From Coriobacteriales bacterium (GTDB lineage Bacteria; Actinomycetota; Coriobacteriia; Coriobacteriales; UBA8131): a DNA stretch of 7,473 nucleotides. Positions within the stretch are counted from its first letter, which is position 1, and each line of letters starts with the position of its first letter. This document shows, piece after piece, positions 5,474 to 7,473 of the stretch. The notes below the pieces were generated by a model. The model had not been told where the DNA came from and ran no database searches. It saw only the letters and a list, made by a program, of their open reading frames with translations. The DNA lies in the NCBI GenBank assembly GCA_031267175.1, contig JAIRZP010000091.1, positions 1-7,473 on the forward strand, in the 5' to 3' direction. Position numbers and translations under genes: made by a program.

Positions 5474-6962
5474 CGGGGTGGGCGGGTTGCTTTCGGATAA
5501 GCCCGAGGAAGCATGCGGGGTTTTTGGTGTCTATGCTCCAGGCGAGGACGTGAGCCGCCTCACCTACTTTGGACTCCACGCCCTGCAACACCGCGGACAG
5601 GAAAGCGCCGGCATCGCCGTGGGAGATGGAGCTTCCGTCGTAGCCAACAAGGATATGGGCCTGGTGACGCAGGTCTTTGATGAAGGTGCTCTCTCCGCCC
5701 TCACCGGGCACGTGGCCATAGGCCATACGCGCTATTCCACCTCGGGAGGACACAGTTCCTGGGAGGCGGCGCAGCCACACCTCTCCACCATCACCGATGA
5801 GATTATCGCGCTCGCCCACAACGGCACGCTCGTAAACTCGCATGCCCTCGGCAGGCGGCTTGTGGAGTTAGGCGTTACCTTCCGCTCCAGCGCCGACTCC
5901 GAGGTGGCCGCCAAGCTCATCGGCTATTTTACGCAGGAAAGCCATCATATGCGCGAGGGCATCCGGCGCACGATGGAGCTTATCGAGGGTGCCTATGCCA
6001 TGGTGCTGATTACGCAGGAGGCCCTGTACGCCTTTCGCGACCCCCACGGCATACGGCCCCTGGTCATCGGACGCCTGCCTGAGGGGCGCGGCTGGGTCGT
6101 GGCCTCCGAAACCTGCGGGCTCGACATCGTCGGTGCGGAATACTACCGAGACGTAGAGCCCGGCGAGGTCATCCGCATCAATGGTACCGGGCCCGGAGGT
6201 CTCATCATCGAACAGGCGGTGCCTGCGCGCCCTCACGCGCTCTGTATCTTTGAATACGTCTACTTTGCCCGGCCCGACAGCATCATCGACAACATGAATG
6301 TGTACCAGGCGCGCGATGCCATGGGCAGACGCCTCGCCCGTGAGGCTCCGGTAGAGGCCGACGTGGTCATTGGTGTTCCGGACAGCGGTGTGCCCTCTGC
6401 CATAGGCTACGCCGGTGAGAGCGGTATCCCGTATATCGAGGGTATCGTCAAGAACCGCTACGTCGGACGCACTTTTATCCAGCCTACGCAGGCCCTGCGC
6501 GAGCGCGGCATCCGGCTCAAGCTCAATCCACTTACCTCCAGTATTGCCGGCAAGCGCCTCGTGGTGGTGGACGACTCCATCGTGCGCGGCAACACCGCTC
6601 GCCAACTGGTAGCCATGCTACGTGAGGCGGGTGCCCGCGAGATACACTTGCGCATCGTCTCGCCGCCGGTGTGTTGGCCCTGCTTCTACGGCATAGACAC
6701 CGATGTGCAGGAGCAACTCATCTCCGCCAGAATGAGCGTGGATGAGATTGCGGAACACATCGGCGTGGACTCGTTGGCCTATATCTCGGAGGAGGGCCTG
6801 GTCGGCTGCATACAGGGCAGGCACCAGGGCTACTGCACGGCGTGCTTCTCCGGTTCCTATCCCGTCAAGATCACCGAGAGGCAGCAGCAAAGCAGCTTCT
6901 GCGACACCATGAAGCCCCAGTGGTGGCCGCAGGAGTCCCAGGGGATGAGCGCGTTGTTTTAG
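5460..6962 (+). CDS. purF: Amidophosphoribosyltransferase (glutamine PRPP amidotransferase)
   Basis: Catalyses the first committed step of purine synthesis, PRPP plus glutamine to phosphoribosylamine. From the ATG at 5460 it has 500 residues: an 18-residue propeptide, then the N-terminal nucleophile Cys19 in EEACGVFG (codon 5514-5516). The glutaminase domain contains LQHRGQESAG, HTRYSTSG and AHNGTL. The phosphoribosyltransferase domain has the PRPP loop VVVDDSIVRGNTA (368-380). Cys262, Cys408 (PCFYGIDT), Cys459 and Cys462 (GYCTACFSG) match the four [4Fe-4S] ligands of the Bacillus-type enzyme. The ATG at 5460 overlaps the sortase by 14 bp. GTG at 5478 or TTG at 5487 would also leave a short propeptide, and no ribosome binding site clearly decides. 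I see no purine riboswitch or promoter of its own, so it is probably read from the sortase transcript. No other pur gene adjoins it. Confidence 0.96.
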   Translation: MLSSDGVGGLLSDKPEEACGVFGVYAPGEDVSRLTYFGLHALQHRGQESAGIAVGDGASVVANKDMGLVTQVFDEGALSALTGHVAIGHTRYSTSGGHSSWEAAQPHLSTITDEIIALAHNGTLVNSHALGRRLVELGVTFRSSADSEVAAKLIGYFTQESHHMREGIRRTMELIEGAYAMVLITQEALYAFRDPHGIRPLVIGRLPEGRGWVVASETCGLDIVGAEYYRDVEPGEVIRINGTGPGGLIIEQAVPARPHALCIFEYVYFARPDSIIDNMNVYQARDAMGRRLAREAPVEADVVIGVPDSGVPSAIGYAGESGIPYIEGIVKNRYVGRTFIQPTQALRERGIRLKLNPLTSSIAGKRLVVVDDSIVRGNTARQLVAMLREAGAREIHLRIVSPPVCWPCFYGIDTDVQEQLISARMSVDEIAEHIGVDSLAYISEEGLVGCIQGRHQGYCTACFSGSYPVKITERQQQSSFCDTMKPQWWPQESQGMSALF

Positions 6963-6980
6963 ACCGTCCCTCTATTCTTA

Positions 6981-7472
6981 TCAGGTTCCGCGCCGCAGGA
7001 GCATAAGATAGGGTTCATAGGAGAATGTCCTATTGCGCCTATCCCCCGCGCTCTGCGTCAGTATTCCAACTTCGCGGAGACGATGTACCGCCGATGCAAG
7101 AGTACTGAAGGCCACATCCAGCGCAACTGCGGTTTTTCGTATTTCGATAATGGGGTTCTGTTCAAGGTATTCGAGCAACCGCAAGGCTGTCTTTGCCGCC
7201 CGGCCAAAACTTTTAATAACTCTGACGTTTTTGATATGGAGCTCTGACAACTTGCTGATGGTATCAGCCGCGTCCTCTGCTGATTCCAGAATCGCTTGCA
7301 GGAAGAACGTGACCCATTGCTCATAATTTCCCTTGTTTCGTACCTCTGTCATGCGATCGTAGTATTCCACGCGGTTTTTCTTGAGAAAGTATGAGATATA
7401 GAGCGCAGGAGAAGAAAGTACTTCCTTCTTCATCAGATAGAGCGTGATTAAAAGTCGGCCAAGGCGTCCATT
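6981..7472 (-). CDS. Fic-family protein, C-terminal part (5' end outside window)
   Basis: Minus-strand frame open to the window edge, 163 residues visible. It begins with NGRLGRLLITLYL, the end of the Fic active-site motif HPFxDGNGRxGR. It continues with a helix typical of bacterial Fic proteins (LYISYFLKKNRVEYYDRM) and ends with a winged-helix-like part (IRKTAVALDVAFSTLASAVHRLREVGIL, then a Tyr-rich end). Fic enzymes usually transfer AMP or another phosphate-bearing group from a nucleotide to a hydroxyl on a protein. The catalytic His and any inhibitory helix lie outside the window, so activity cannot be judged. Sampled lines are about 38-55% G+C, against 73% in a sampled line of purF. It converges on purF with an 18-bp gap and no visible terminator. 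Transfer from another genome is likely. Confidence 0.85.
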   Translation of the reverse strand, partial: NGRLGRLLITLYLMKKEVLSSPALYISYFLKKNRVEYYDRMTEVRNKGNYEQWVTFFLQAILESAEDAADTISKLSELHIKNVRVIKSFGRAAKTALRLLEYLEQNPIIEIRKTAVALDVAFSTLASAVHRLREVGILTQSAGDRRNRTFSYEPYLMLLRRGT

Positions 7473-7473
7473 G

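Noticed and set aside
5868..6605. 245-codon minus-strand frame opposite purF
   Set aside because: His-, Val- and Asp-rich shadow of purF codons, with no recognisable domain.

Overview
This is a high-GC bacterial window whose gene content and style point to an actinobacterium, most plausibly of the class Coriobacteriia. That placement is inference from three things: an archaeal-type topoisomerase I with C-terminal zinc fingers, a class B sortase, and a GC-rich base composition. I see no marker that fixes the genus.

Layout, left to right. (1) The C-terminal three quarters of a type IA DNA topoisomerase (+, cut by the left edge). Directly behind it is a strong ribosome binding site and a very short reading frame that looks like the broken start of a lost gene. 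(2) About 350 bp without a convincing intact gene, holding two hairpins and a 14-bp direct repeat. (3) A class I fumarase/tartrate dehydratase alpha subunit (-) with no beta subunit beside it and an odd Ala/Pro/Ser-rich insertion. (4) A compact divergent control region. An 18-bp perfect palindrome carries an extended -10 hexamer at each end, followed on the galU side by a 23-bp-stem hairpin in the leader. (5) galU (+), encoding UTP-glucose-1-phosphate uridylyltransferase. (6) A ~169-bp fold-back element with ~60-nt arms whose left arm overlaps the last codon and stop of galU; it looks like a MITE. (7) A 46-codon single-span membrane protein, a class B sortase and purF, packed with a 6-bp gap and then a 14-bp overlap. 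(8) Converging on purF, the C-terminal part of a Fic-family protein (-, cut by the right edge) that is much more AT-rich than everything else and is probably horizontally acquired.

How the genes relate. galU supplies UDP-glucose for envelope polysaccharide. The small membrane protein and sortase form a cell-surface module. purF starts inside the sortase gene, so the first committed enzyme of purine synthesis is probably co-transcribed with the sortase. The repeat elements sit almost entirely in the spaces between genes, one of them exactly at the galU stop codon. I see no clearly new defence or catalytic system. The most unusual items are the fold-back element at the galU stop, the small membrane protein-sortase-purF arrangement, the palindromic divergent promoter, and the orphan fumarase alpha subunit.
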